Shown here: positions 1-8,204 of the stretch, piece by piece
How positions within the stretch are numbered: the stretch's first letter is position 1
Layout: every line of letters starts with the position of its first letter
Source: Pseudomonadota bacterium
GTDB lineage: Bacteria; Myxococcota_A; UBA796; GCA-2862545
Assembly (NCBI GenBank): GCA_005776945.1
Contig: SXOB01000051.1
Location: forward strand, 26,792-90,791
Direction of reading: 5' to 3'
DNA: 64,000 nt
Program-made: the position numbers and the translations under genes
Notes under the pieces: model-generated
What the model was told of the DNA's origin: nothing
Databases searched by the model: none
The model's input: the letters and a program-made list of their open reading frames with translations, nothing else

Positions 1-701
1 GCCTCGTGGGCGAGCGCAAACTGGAACAGGGCGAAGGCCGCGGCCAGCTCAAACGGGAACAAGAGGAGGTCGACGGCAAAACCCGGAAAGTCGCCGCGCA
101 TGTCGAGCGCGATGAGACCATTCCAGGTGGCGTGGATGACGAAGGCCACCGCCAGGCCCGCCAACGCGCCCGCCGCCATCGCGGGTCCTCCACGAAAGCG
201 GGTCAACCCGACCGCCGCGCCAACGAAGGCCGTAGCCGTCGCATGCATGAGGCCGCTGTAGAAGGTGCGGAGCACAACCGTGCCGCCCCACACGAGGGGG
301 TCCCCGCTCGCACCCACAAAGTACACGAGGTTCTCGGTCATCGCGAAGCCGAGACCTGCGACGGCGCCGTAGACGAAGCCGTCCGCCGTGTTGTCAAAGG
401 CCCGGTTCCAAACCACGAAGACCAGGAAAAGCGCCTTGGCGGGTTCCTCGATGGCCGGAGCGACCACGCTCACCCCCACCCACTCGGGCAAATGACCGAA
501 GATCGCGTGCAGCACGACCAAGGCCGCGGCGCTGCCAAAGATGGCCAGGACAACGGCGCCCATCGCGCCCCAGGCAAAGGTGAGGCCGATGAGACCCACG
601 GGTTCGCGGTCGTAGCGATCCAGCCACCAGACGATGGCGGCAAAGGTGGCCATCGGGGCCACGGCACAAACGAACGAAAACGCGACGAGAAGTAGGGTCA
701 A
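1..701 (-). CDS. PrsW-family intramembrane metalloprotease (C-terminus cut by window edge)
   Basis: Multi-pass membrane protein running off the window start, so its last residues are missing. The visible 233 residues show the PrsW-family signature: an EE pair at about residues 85-86 (IEEPAK), a FAMTEN segment with Glu near 123, a membrane-embedded His near 153 (LMHATAT) and a second His near 190. In this family these residues bind the metal used to cleave substrates within the membrane. I chose the TTG at 701 because it overlaps the upstream stop as TTGA and keeps the first transmembrane segment whole; the first ATG, at 653, would cut into it. It is the last gene of a coupled minus-strand group (UvrA paralogue, CPBP protease, Ala/Pro-rich protein, this gene). 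The substrate is unknown. Confidence 0.85.
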   Translation of the reverse strand, partial: MTLLLVAFSFVCAVAPMATFAAIVWWLDRYDREPVGLIGLTFAWGAMGAVVLAIFGSAAALVVLHAIFGHLPEWVGVSVVAPAIEEPAKALFLVFVVWNRAFDNTADGFVYGAVAGLGFAMTENLVYFVGASGDPLVWGGTVVLRTFYSGLMHATATAFVGAAVGLTRFRGGPAMAAGALAGLAVAFVIHATWNGLIALDMRGDFPGFAVDLLLFPFELAAAFALFQFALAHE

Positions 702-1213
702 CGCCTCTTCTTGCCCTTCTTCTCTTCTTCCACTGTCGGGCGTTCGATGGTCGGGAGGTCATCCAAGACGGCTTCGGCTTGGGGGGGGGGCGGAGGAGGA
801 GCCACCTCGGGTTCCGGCACCACCTCGGGCACCGGCGCTGGGCGCGCAAGGGCGTTCGGCGAGGCGCGTGGGCGCGGGGCCGTCGTCGACGCCGCGCCAA
901 CCGCAGGGGCCGCCTCAACCGTGGGTTCCGCAGCCACGTCCGCCGCCACAGGGGCGACGCCGGCGACGTCCTGCGCGCCCTCCGCGGTCGCCTCGGCGGC
1001 GGCTTCCGCCAACGCTACGGTCTCCGCCTCCGCATCGGCTGCGGCGGCGGCCGCGGCCTCCGCAGCGAGACTTTCGACAGCGGCAGCGTCGTAGGGGCCC
1101 TGATTTTGATTCGCGACGAAGATCGCGACGGCGACGCCAATCACCGCCGCTGCGCCCGCGAAAGCGAAGGCGGCGAATGCGACCGCGACAATGACGATGA
1201 CGGCCTTCTTCAC
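698..1213 (-). CDS. Ala/Pro-rich single-TM protein of unknown function
   Basis: I do not recognise a family. The 171-residue protein begins with a short basic start (VVKK), then one strongly hydrophobic Ala/Val-rich segment at about residues 4-34. A long low-complexity tail follows: first Ala/Glu-rich, then Pro-rich with seven prolines in a row, ending in a Lys/Arg cluster (EEEKKGKKRR). I chose the GTG at 1213 because it follows a GGGGAGG ribosome-binding sequence and lies just after the upstream CPBP stop; a longer upstream reading only runs through CPBP in another frame. It sits between two intramembrane-protease genes and overlaps the PrsW gene by four bases. A membrane-anchored adaptor, or a substrate of one of those proteases, is possible but is inference only. 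Confidence 0.7.
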   Translation of the reverse strand: MKKAVIVIVAVAFAAFAFAGAAAVIGVAVAIFVANQNQGPYDAAAVESLAAEAAAAAAADAEAETVALAEAAAEATAEGAQDVAGVAPVAADVAAEPTVEAAPAVGAASTTAPRPRASPNALARPAPVPEVVPEPEVAPPPPPPQAEAVLDDLPTIERPTVEEEKKGKKRR

Positions 1214-1232
1214 GACGGCCTCCCCGTTCGCG

Positions 1233-1949
1233 CTAACGCCTGCCCGAAGGGGCCGCGAACGCAAGCGCGGCGAGCACGGTGGCCACCGAAGCGGCCGCCA
1301 CTCCCGACACGGATGGCGCGTCGGAGAGCCAACCGACCGCCACACCGTTGTGGACCGCGTGCGCCGCGACGGCGGCCACAACGCCGCCGCGAAGCCTGAC
1401 GAGGCCGAACACCGCCGACACCGGCAACAGTGCCGCCGCCTGGAGCGGGTCGCCATGCCACGCCGCAAAGGCCAACGTCGTGACAAGCCATGCCAGCCAG
1501 GGGCGCCGACCATCGTCGACCGCTTCCCAGAGGGCGCCACGAAATAGCAGCTCCTCACCGACCGGAGCCGCCGCCGTGAAGGCGACGGCGAGCGCCACCG
1601 GGCCCGCGCCGCCTTCACTCAGCCAGCCGCTGACCGCGCGCACGTGCCCGTCGTCCGCCCAATGGGAGAGGACCTCGGCGAAGGCATGGGAGCCAACGGC
1701 TGTCGCCACGCCCGCCAGCGCCGCTGCGCCGAGCCAGGGGGAAGGACCACCCCACGCCCAAGGGCGCGGCGGACCGAACGCTGGATGGGTGACCACGAAG
1801 CGCGCCACCACGGCCAGCCCTACGGACTGTAGAACGGTACCCAACGCGATGGACCCCGGCGTTCTCGAGCCGCTGACGGCCGCCACGGCGAGCGACACCA
1901 CGGCGGCAAGCCCCACGAGCCATGCGATTCGGGCGGTCCGATCGCTCAT
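1233..1949 (-). CDS. CPBP-family intramembrane glutamic endopeptidase
   Basis: Membrane protein of 238 residues with the CPBP (CAAX protease/bacteriocin-processing) motifs: EELLFRG with the Glu pair at 132-133 and Arg at 137, a conserved His near 165 (AAWHGD) and a third motif AHAVHNG with His 197/200 and Asn 201. Related enzymes cleave substrates inside the membrane, either prenylated proteins or peptide precursors. Several Ala/Val/Leu-rich segments fit a multi-pass topology. I chose the ATG at 1949 because it overlaps the UvrA-paralogue stop as ATGA; a longer ORF starts at 1976. The stop is TAG. The next gene begins about 20 bases downstream. No prenylation or bacteriocin genes are nearby, so the substrate cannot be named. 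Confidence 0.88.
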   Translation of the reverse strand: MSDRTARIAWLVGLAAVVSLAVAAVSGSRTPGSIALGTVLQSVGLAVVARFVVTHPAFGPPRPWAWGGPSPWLGAAALAGVATAVGSHAFAEVLSHWADDGHVRAVSGWLSEGGAGPVALAVAFTAAAPVGEELLFRGALWEAVDDGRRPWLAWLVTTLAFAAWHGDPLQAAALLPVSAVFGLVRLRGGVVAAVAAHAVHNGVAVGWLSDAPSVSGVAAASVATVLAALAFAAPSGRR

Positions 1950-4129
1950 CCAGCAACCGAAAGGCGGTCGTCGCATGCGCCCGCAAAGTCAGCGTCCGAG
2001 GTCGCGACGACGACGGCGGCCCCCCTGTCGGCCAACGTCCACAACAGCCGCAGGAGGGCCACGGCGTCGTCGGGATGAAGGCCTCGCGTGGGTTCGTCGA
2101 CCAGCACGACGGTCCGTCCATCCACTTCGCCGCGCGCCAACGCCCGGGCAAGCCGAAGCCGGTTCGCTTCGCCGCCGGACAAGGTCCGCGCCGTGCGACC
2201 AAGCGGCAAGTGGCCAAGCCCCACGTCGCGCAGTGCCCGCAGGGGCAGCGCAAGTTTGGGAATGGACGCGAGTGCCACGAGGGCGTCACTCGCCCGCATC
2301 TCGAGCACATCGGTCGGTGACCGACCGGCCCAGGCGACCGTCAGCACGTCCGCGGCGTACCGTCGGCCCTCGCAGACCCCGCAGCGCACCCACACTTCCG
2401 CGAGCAGCTCGACCTCGACGCGCCGCTCGCCAGTGCCAGCACACGCCTCACACCGGCCCCCCGGCGAACCGAGGGAAAAGAAGCTCGCCGCCAGCCCGCG
2501 CGCGCGCGCCTCTGGCGTCGACGCGAACAACTCGCGCATCGGCGTCCAAAACCCGACGTAGGTGGCGACGAGGCTGCGCGCGACGCGCGATGCGCTGCCT
2601 TCGACACGCAAGACTCGCTCGAAGGGCGCTGGCGCAGCCTCGACCTGCCTCAGGAAGGCTGACTTTCCACTGCCAGAGGGCCCGACGACGGCCAACACCC
2701 GGCCGCCCTTCGGGACCAACAGCGACTCCGATGCGCGCGCCGCGGGCCAGCGGGCTTGTCCCCCCCACCAACGGCCCGTCGCCGTGTCCGCCGTGGCCAA
2801 CGCCGAAGGAGGGCCGACGAAGACGACACGCCCGCCTTCGGCCCCAGCCCCCGGCCCGAATTCGATCACCCAGTCCGCGGCGTCGACAAGCGGTCGACGG
2901 TGCTCGACGACGAGTACGGTGTTGCCGTCGGCGACGAGTTCGCGAACGAGCGCCAACACGGCCGGCAACTCGGCGTCCGACAGGCCCGCGGCGGGTTCGT
3001 CGAGCACGTACAGCACGCCCGACAGGCGTGCGCCAACAAGGCCCGCGAGGCGCACGCGACCCAATTCGCCATCGGACAAGGTGCCAACGCGCCGGTCCTG
3101 GGCGAGGTGGCCAAGCCCGAGCAGGCGCAGGCGATCGAGCCGTTCGACAAGGGCCGCTGCCGCCCCGGCGATGAGGGGGTCCGTCACGGTGACAAGGCGC
3201 CGACGCGCGGACTCGGCGTCGAGTCCCAAAGCGTCGGCAAATCCGAGGTCGCCCCATCGCGCCGCCAACGCGGCTGCCCCCAGGCCGGTTCCCCGACATG
3301 TCGCGCAGGGGACCTCTTGGGTGACGCCGACGCCGGCGCACAAGGCGCACCGTTCGGCCTCGTCGGGCCGGAACAAACGCGGCGCGATGGGTGCCACGGC
3401 CGTGGCGCAGGAAGGGCAACAAGACCGCACGACCGACGAGGACGCGACCTCGTCGACCGTCACCGTCACGATGCCGTCGCCCACACGCGCGGCGAGGCGC
3501 ACGGCCTCCGCGAGCCGGCCCGCGCGGTCGGGACCCATTCGCAGCCGGTCCACGACGATGCGCCACGACGCGCCGGCCTTTGGCGCTTCCTCGATTCGGA
3601 AGACTTCGCCGTCGACGCGCACGCGGCTGAACCCCGCGGTCGCGATCGCCTCGCGCGCTGCTGCGCCTGCGCGGACGCCCGCTTCGACCGTGACCCGCGT
3701 CCCTTCGGCAACCCCGTGCAGGCTGGCGACGATCTCGTCGATGGCGACCACACGGAACGCCGTCCCGCACGACGGGCAAACGGGGGTGGCGCCGCGCCCG
3801 AACACGAGGCGCCAGAGAGACAATGTGTCGAGGATGCGGGCCACCGTCGCGTCGGATGGCAACGTCGCCGCCCGTTGGTCGAGGGCCACCGTCGCAGGCA
3901 GGCCGTCGATCGAATCGACCTGCGGCCGGCTCAGCAGGCGCCCAAGCCGCGTGTCGTGAGCCGCCAACGCCGTGAGGTAGCGGCGGCGCGCCTCGCCATG
4001 CAGCGTCGCGAACGCGAGGCTCGACTTCCCGGACCCGCTAGGGCCGATGAAGGCCACGAGACCGCCTGTCGGCAGATCGAGGTCGACGCTGCGCAGGTTG
4101 TGCTCGCGCGCACCGCGAACCTGGATCAT
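1946..4129 (-). CDS. UvrA-like excision-nuclease ATPase paralogue (short form)
   Basis: Tandem ABC ATPase of the UvrA type. The first half has a Walker A at residues 29-36 (GPSGSGKS) and a signature plus Walker B (LSDGELGRVRLAG, then YVLDEPAAGL). The second half repeats this with GPSGSGKSAF, LSGGEANRLRLA and VLVDEPTRGLHP. Cys pairs typical of UvrA zinc modules are present (CPSC near 118; CALC and CATCRGTG; CEACAGTG with CGVCEG). At 727 residues it is about 200 shorter than housekeeping UvrA, so it is probably a UvrA paralogue of the kind linked to drug tolerance or other DNA roles, not the nucleotide-excision-repair subunit; that is family-based inference. It is the first gene of the minus-strand group that continues into the CPBP protease through a four-base overlap. 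Confidence 0.88.
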   Translation of the reverse strand: MIQVRGAREHNLRSVDLDLPTGGLVAFIGPSGSGKSSLAFATLHGEARRRYLTALAAHDTRLGRLLSRPQVDSIDGLPATVALDQRAATLPSDATVARILDTLSLWRLVFGRGATPVCPSCGTAFRVVAIDEIVASLHGVAEGTRVTVEAGVRAGAAAREAIATAGFSRVRVDGEVFRIEEAPKAGASWRIVVDRLRMGPDRAGRLAEAVRLAARVGDGIVTVTVDEVASSSVVRSCCPSCATAVAPIAPRLFRPDEAERCALCAGVGVTQEVPCATCRGTGLGAAALAARWGDLGFADALGLDAESARRRLVTVTDPLIAGAAAALVERLDRLRLLGLGHLAQDRRVGTLSDGELGRVRLAGLVGARLSGVLYVLDEPAAGLSDAELPAVLALVRELVADGNTVLVVEHRRPLVDAADWVIEFGPGAGAEGGRVVFVGPPSALATADTATGRWWGGQARWPAARASESLLVPKGGRVLAVVGPSGSGKSAFLRQVEAAPAPFERVLRVEGSASRVARSLVATYVGFWTPMRELFASTPEARARGLAASFFSLGSPGGRCEACAGTGERRVEVELLAEVWVRCGVCEGRRYAADVLTVAWAGRSPTDVLEMRASDALVALASIPKLALPLRALRDVGLGHLPLGRTARTLSGGEANRLRLARALARGEVDGRTVVLVDEPTRGLHPDDAVALLRLLWTLADRGAAVVVATSDADFAGACDDRLSVAG

Positions 4130-4153
4130 CCGAGGCCCCTGCGAGGGTCGACC

Positions 4154-5017
4154 CTATTGGCACCAGTCCGGCAACGTGTCCAAAGCGGTGGGGCCCACGG
4201 GGCTCGGCGTCCCGAAGGACTGCACGAAGAGGAATTCCGTGACAGCGACATCCCAGTCGAACGGCAACGAGTGACCCAGTCCGTGATCACAGCGGACCAC
4301 CGTGTGCCCGTCGCCCTCGAGACCCTCGGCAAAGTCGAGCGAGGTCTCCTCGAAGTTGACCTGGATCATTCCCGCGTCGTACCCATCGTCCTCCCCACCC
4401 CAGGCGACGAGCACGGGAATGGCGGTGGCTGGAGTGCTGTAGGACATGCCAACGGCGGGCCCCGTTCCGCCGGAGAACGTCAACGTGCCGGAGAAGACGT
4501 CGGAGCGCTCCATCGTCAGGAAGGTCGTCCAGAGTGCGCCAAAGGAGAAACCCGTACTCACGACGCGGTTGAGGTCCAGGTCGAACGCTTGGTCGGCGCA
4601 GGCGCGGACGTCGTCAACAAGCAAGAGATCGTTGCCGCCACCCGACAAGTAGTCCCAGGTGACCAACAACGGATTCAGGCTGTAAGGCGCGACGACGAGC
4701 ATGTTGTTCTGGCGCGCAAGGGTCTCCAGGTCCAGCGCATCAGAGAAATTGTCGGCGCTGTCGCCCAACCCGTGCCACGCGAACATCAGGCCTACGGGCC
4801 CGTCGGGCTGTTTCGGCCAATAGGCGACGATCTCGCGATCGACGCCGTCAACCGTCATCGACTGGTCGCCCCCCGTTTTGAACTTCGGGCAATCTCCAGA
4901 GGGCTCACCGACCGCGCGGCCCGCGAACGGCGCCGTCGTCGGGCCGTCTGTGGCCCCGTCGGTCCCCGTTCCCGCCCCGTCGTCCCCCGCACAACCCATC
5001 GCGATGGCGAACCACAT
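4154..5017 (-). CDS. Putative esterase lipoprotein (alpha/beta-hydrolase fold)
   Basis: An exported hydrolase of 287 residues resembling polyhydroxybutyrate-depolymerase or feruloyl-esterase-like enzymes. The nucleophile elbow is GFSFG (Ser 158), an oxyanion HG lies at 82-83, an acidic candidate is in GEDDGYD (210-214), and the histidine is near 249 (GLGHSLPF). The start, preceded by GGAGG, gives a very short hydrophobic leader (MWFAIAMGC) with Cys at residue 9, a weak lipobox. The next ~30 residues are Gly/Thr/Asp-rich, as in the tether after a lipidated Cys. The leader has no basic residue, a trait shared with other exported proteins here. The substrate is unknown; the enzyme probably acts at the periplasmic or outer face. 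Confidence 0.75.
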   Translation of the reverse strand: MWFAIAMGCAGDDGAGTGTDGATDGPTTAPFAGRAVGEPSGDCPKFKTGGDQSMTVDGVDREIVAYWPKQPDGPVGLMFAWHGLGDSADNFSDALDLETLARQNNMLVVAPYSLNPLLVTWDYLSGGGNDLLLVDDVRACADQAFDLDLNRVVSTGFSFGALWTTFLTMERSDVFSGTLTFSGGTGPAVGMSYSTPATAIPVLVAWGGEDDGYDAGMIQVNFEETSLDFAEGLEGDGHTVVRCDHGLGHSLPFDWDVAVTEFLFVQSFGTPSPVGPTALDTLPDWCQ

Positions 5018-5123
5018 CGGGCGCCTCCCGACCGTGATCTACCGCGGGGGCCCCTGACCGTCCGCGTGGTGCGCTTGCAGGCTGCCGCGGCCGTTGAAGT
5101 CGAAGTCCCCGCCGCCGCCCCGC

Positions 5124-5948
5124 TCAGTGCTCCGACTCCCCCCCTTCGCCCTTCTTCTTCGGCGGCCCGATTACCCACGTCACACCCGCGCTTACGGCCA
5201 GTTGGTAGGGCGGAATCGGCTCCGCAAGCACCGGGAGGCGCGCCGTGGCCGTCAACCCGACTCGGTCGGACACGGTGAACGCTCCGCCTGCGACGGCCGC
5301 CAACTCGGTGAATTGCCCAAAGCCGGTCTCGTCGCTCGTGCCGGCGAGTCCGCTGACCCCGACGAACGGGACCGCCACCCCGAGTCGACGGGCGAGTGTC
5401 AGGTCCGAACGAAAGAAGGCCCCCTGCCGCACCCCGTCGCGACCGCGAACCAACGGCGTCCGCCCCAGCCCCTGGGCCGCGACGACCCATTTGCCCCCGC
5501 CGACCACTTCGACGCCAAAGCCGGGGTCGACGCTCCCCGTCGTCCCCGGCATCGCGATTCCGCCGGAGAGCGAACCCCCTGTGGGAAGCCACGGCCCCAA
5601 GTGCAAGCGAATTCGCAGGTCGTCGCGCCGAACGGGCGCAAAGCCTGCGGTCACCCACAAGTCGCGGACCGCACCCTGCCCATGCGCCACGATCACGGAG
5701 GTCATCGCGCGGGCGCTCCACGCCTCCGCAAGCGCCACCTCCGACCGCACGCCGCCGTCGACTTCAACCAGCCCATGGGACGTATGGAAGCCGGCGATCC
5801 CCATCGCCTCGAGGGTCACCTGCCCCGGACCCGCTGGAGCGTCGTAGTTGGACCTCCCGACCGGGAGGTTGCCAGGGGCTCAAAGCCCTCACTGGGCAGA
5901 AGCGGGATTCGCGTAGGAGAGCAGCGCGAAAGTGAGAAGGCGACGCAT
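5124..5948 (-). pseudogene. Outer-membrane beta-barrel-like protein, interrupted after its signal peptide
   Basis: An ATG at 5948 opens a normal signal peptide (MRRLLTFALLSYANPASAQ) that reaches its predicted cleavage point and then meets an in-frame TGA at 5889-5891 and another at 5880-5882. The same frame then stays open to 5124. From about 5819 it reads as a mature barrel protein with alternating Gly-rich and aromatic strands (residues such as GIAGFHTSHG, VTAGFAPV, LAVSAGVTWVIG). Without the leader this protein could not be exported. A frameshift pair, true nonsense mutations or base-calling errors would all explain it; the shifted frame across the break also reads plausibly. The downstream ORF alone (5124-5819, 231 residues) may be annotated elsewhere as a hypothetical protein. 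No family is recognised. Confidence 0.55.
5852..5889 (-). repeat. Two adjacent hairpins over the interrupted leader of the barrel gene
   Basis: An 8-base inverted repeat (ACCTCCCG / CGGGAGGT) occupies 5852-5869. A 5-base stem (GGGCT / AGCCC, loop of three) occupies 5876-5888. Both fall directly after the signal-peptide codons and around the two in-frame TGA codons. They may be chance pairing in GC-rich DNA, or hairpins that promoted an indel or a base-calling error. Confidence 0.4.
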
Positions 5949-6003
5949 GGATACCTCGATGGCGGCGGATTAATGACCGGCGCTTGGTGGAGCCCGTCAC
6001 AAC

Positions 6004-6423
6004 GTGTCAACCCGCCCCCGTTTTCATCTCGCCTTTCCTGTCGTCGACCTCGAGGCCGCCCGTCGATTTTACGTCGACGTGTTGGGCTGCGGCACGGGCC
6101 GCGAGTGTCCGGACTGGATCGACTTCGACTTCGAGGGTCATCAAATCGTGGCCCACCTCGCACCAGAGGAGTCCAGCGCGTCTGCCCACGACGTGGACGG
6201 CAAAGCCATTCCGGTTCGCCACTACGGGCTGATCCTACCGTGGGACCGCTGGGAGCAAATGGCCGACCGGCTTCGTCAACACGGCATTCCGTTCCTCGTC
6301 GAGCCCTACGTCCGTTTCGCTCGACAACCCGGCGAACAAGGCACGTTGTTTGTGCGCGACCCGTCGGGCAATGCATTGGAATTCAAGACCTTCCGCTCCG
6401 ACGACGCGGTCTTCGCGCGATGA
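6004..6423 (+). CDS. VOC-family (glyoxalase/dioxygenase-like) protein
   Basis: A 139-residue single-chain VOC protein. It has the beta-alpha-beta-beta-beta pattern of the glyoxalase/bleomycin-resistance/dioxygenase superfamily: FHLAFPVVDLEAARRFYVDVLGC at the N-terminus (given here by its key residues His 8 and the YVDVLG turn), RHYGLIL with His 73, and the closing strand DPSGNALEFKTF with Glu 126. Two His and one Glu in these places match the usual metal ligands. The start is a GTG at 6004. Its stop overlaps the ATG of the next gene as ATGA, so the two are translationally coupled, though no functional link is evident. The substrate cannot be assigned. Confidence 0.9.
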   Translation: MSTRPRFHLAFPVVDLEAARRFYVDVLGCGTGRECPDWIDFDFEGHQIVAHLAPEESSASAHDVDGKAIPVRHYGLILPWDRWEQMADRLRQHGIPFLVEPYVRFARQPGEQGTLFVRDPSGNALEFKTFRSDDAVFAR

Positions 6424-8204
6424 TCTGCCTGTGGCTCGCCCCCTTCGCCCCGGCGCAGAACGTCCTGGCGCTCGCGTCTGACCTCACCCCCAACAGTACC
6501 GACGTCGCGGACAAGCTCGCAGACGAAGGCCTGACGGTCACGCGCATGTCGGTGGCGTCCGCCACGCCAACCCTCGCCGAGGTGCTCCCGTTCGACGCCG
6601 TCCTCGTTTACGGCCAGTTCGCGTTCGGTGACGCCGCAGCGTTGGGCGACGTCGTGGCCGACTACGTCGACGCGGGCGGCGGCGCCGTCATCGCCCAGTT
6701 CGCAGCGACGACTGGCCTGGACCTCCGAGGACGATTCAAGGACGACGATTACGGCGCGATGACCAGCGCGGGCGCGTTGGCTCCCGGCGAGCACCTCCTC
6801 GTCGCCGTCCTGCCCGACCATCCGGTGCTCGCCGGCGTCGTCGGCTTTCACGGCGGCAACGACTCGATCCGCTCCGGCGTGTCGTTGCGCGTGGGCGCGA
6901 CCCGCGTCGCGAACTGGGACGACGGCGCCTTGTTGGCCGCTGAACATCAGCCGTCGGGCGCGGGCCGAGTCGTCGCCCTCAACCTCTACCCACCTTCGTC
7001 GGACGCGGTTCCCGACGGCTGGAAGGCCACCACCGACGGCGGCCGTTTGATGGCCAACGCGCTCACCTTCGCGGCGAACCTGGATGCCGACAGCGACGGC
7101 TACACGCGCGCCGGTGGCGACTGCGACGACTCGGATCCCGACCGCCATCCCGACGCCAATGAGACCTGCAACGGGCTGGATGACGACTGCGACGGGGCGC
7201 TCCTTCCCGACGAAAACGACGGCGATGGCGATGGGTCGGGCCCATGTATGGGCGACTGCGACGACGCGAACGGCGCCATGGCCCCAGGCCTCCCCGAGAT
7301 TTGCGACGGGCTCGACAACGACTGCGATCCGCTCACGGACGAGCTGTTGGATGGTGACGGCGACGGCGCATCCGTGTGCGACGACGACTGCAACGACACC
7401 GAGCCGACGATCGGACCCGACGCCAAGGAAGCGTGCAACGGCGGCATCGACGACGACTGCAACCCGTTCACGGACGAACTTGGCGACGCCGATTTCGACC
7501 TCATCCCCTACTGCGACGATGTCTGCGCCGACGGCCCGGACTTCGACGACATCGACGGCGACGGCGTCAGCGACTGGTGCGACCCCTGCCCCCTTGACGG
7601 TCCCGCGGGTGACGACGACGGCGACGGCAACTGCAACAGCGTCGACAAGTGCCCTGGGTACGACGACGATGCGGACCGCGACCTCGACGGCCTTCCCGAC
7701 GCCTGCGACCCCTGCCCTGATGTCCGCGATGAGCGCGACGCCGACGGAGACGGAGACGGCTTCGGCGGCGCTTGCGACTGTGACGACGGCGCCTCGGCCG
7801 CGTACCCGGGCGCGCCCGAGATGTGCGACGGCATCGACAACGATTGCAACGGGGTGATCGACGGGCCGACGAGCCTCGACGCGCTCGCCCTTTTCCCCGA
7901 CGTCGACGGCGACGGCTTCGGCGGCGGCGAAGCCACGCTCTCCGACTGCGCGGCGGGTCCGGGAGCTGTGGGTGTCGGGGGCGATTGCGACGACACGAAT
8001 CCGGCAGTTCGCCCGGCGGCGGTCGAGCAATGCAACGGCGTCGACGACGACTGCGACGGTGTCACCGACCCCCAATGCGATTCGGCCGACGAGGTGGAGC
8101 CCGCAACCTGCGGCTGCCGCGCGCCAGGGACACCGTCGCCGATGTGGGGCCTGCTCGCCGTGGCCTGGAAGCGCCGGCGCGCCCCCACCCGCATCAGGGC
8201 GTAG
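6420..8204 (+). CDS. MopE-repeat surface protein with MYXO-CTERM-like tail
   Basis: Predicted secreted or surface protein of 594 residues. A short leader (MICLWLAPFAPAQ) precedes a region of about 200 residues that looks like a class I glutamine-amidotransferase or flavodoxin-like fold (VLALASDLTPN, FDAVLVYGQF, LADYV-type helices). Next come Asp/Cys-rich units of the CDGxDNDCDG type over about residues 225-555, known from MopE and many myxobacterial proteins as putative metal (calcium)-binding repeats. The C-terminus is CGCRAPGTPSPMWGLLAVAWKRRR-like, given here as its parts: a CGC motif, a short hydrophobic stretch and a basic end. That is the layout of the MYXO-CTERM sorting signal. The start at 6420 overlaps the VOC stop as ATGA. 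Its 3' end overlaps the convergent S41 protease gene by 11 bases. Confidence 0.85.
   Translation: MICLWLAPFAPAQNVLALASDLTPNSTDVADKLADEGLTVTRMSVASATPTLAEVLPFDAVLVYGQFAFGDAAALGDVVADYVDAGGGAVIAQFAATTGLDLRGRFKDDDYGAMTSAGALAPGEHLLVAVLPDHPVLAGVVGFHGGNDSIRSGVSLRVGATRVANWDDGALLAAEHQPSGAGRVVALNLYPPSSDAVPDGWKATTDGGRLMANALTFAANLDADSDGYTRAGGDCDDSDPDRHPDANETCNGLDDDCDGALLPDENDGDGDGSGPCMGDCDDANGAMAPGLPEICDGLDNDCDPLTDELLDGDGDGASVCDDDCNDTEPTIGPDAKEACNGGIDDDCNPFTDELGDADFDLIPYCDDVCADGPDFDDIDGDGVSDWCDPCPLDGPAGDDDGDGNCNSVDKCPGYDDDADRDLDGLPDACDPCPDVRDERDADGDGDGFGGACDCDDGASAAYPGAPEMCDGIDNDCNGVIDGPTSLDALALFPDVDGDGFGGGEATLSDCAAGPGAVGVGGDCDDTNPAVRPAAVEQCNGVDDDCDGVTDPQCDSADEVEPATCGCRAPGTPSPMWGLLAVAWKRRRAPTRIRA

Noticed and set aside
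6..695. A 229-residue plus-strand ORF at the window start
   Set aside because: Low-complexity Arg/Gly/His-rich composition; it is the complement of the well-supported PrsW gene. Long antisense ORFs are common throughout this GC-rich window.
5870..5895. Selenocysteine insertion at the TGA after the signal peptide, given the adjacent hairpins
   Set aside because: Two TGAs three codons apart at a leader junction do not fit a selenoprotein, no Cys-type active site is nearby, and the hairpin does not match the bacterial SECIS layout I know.
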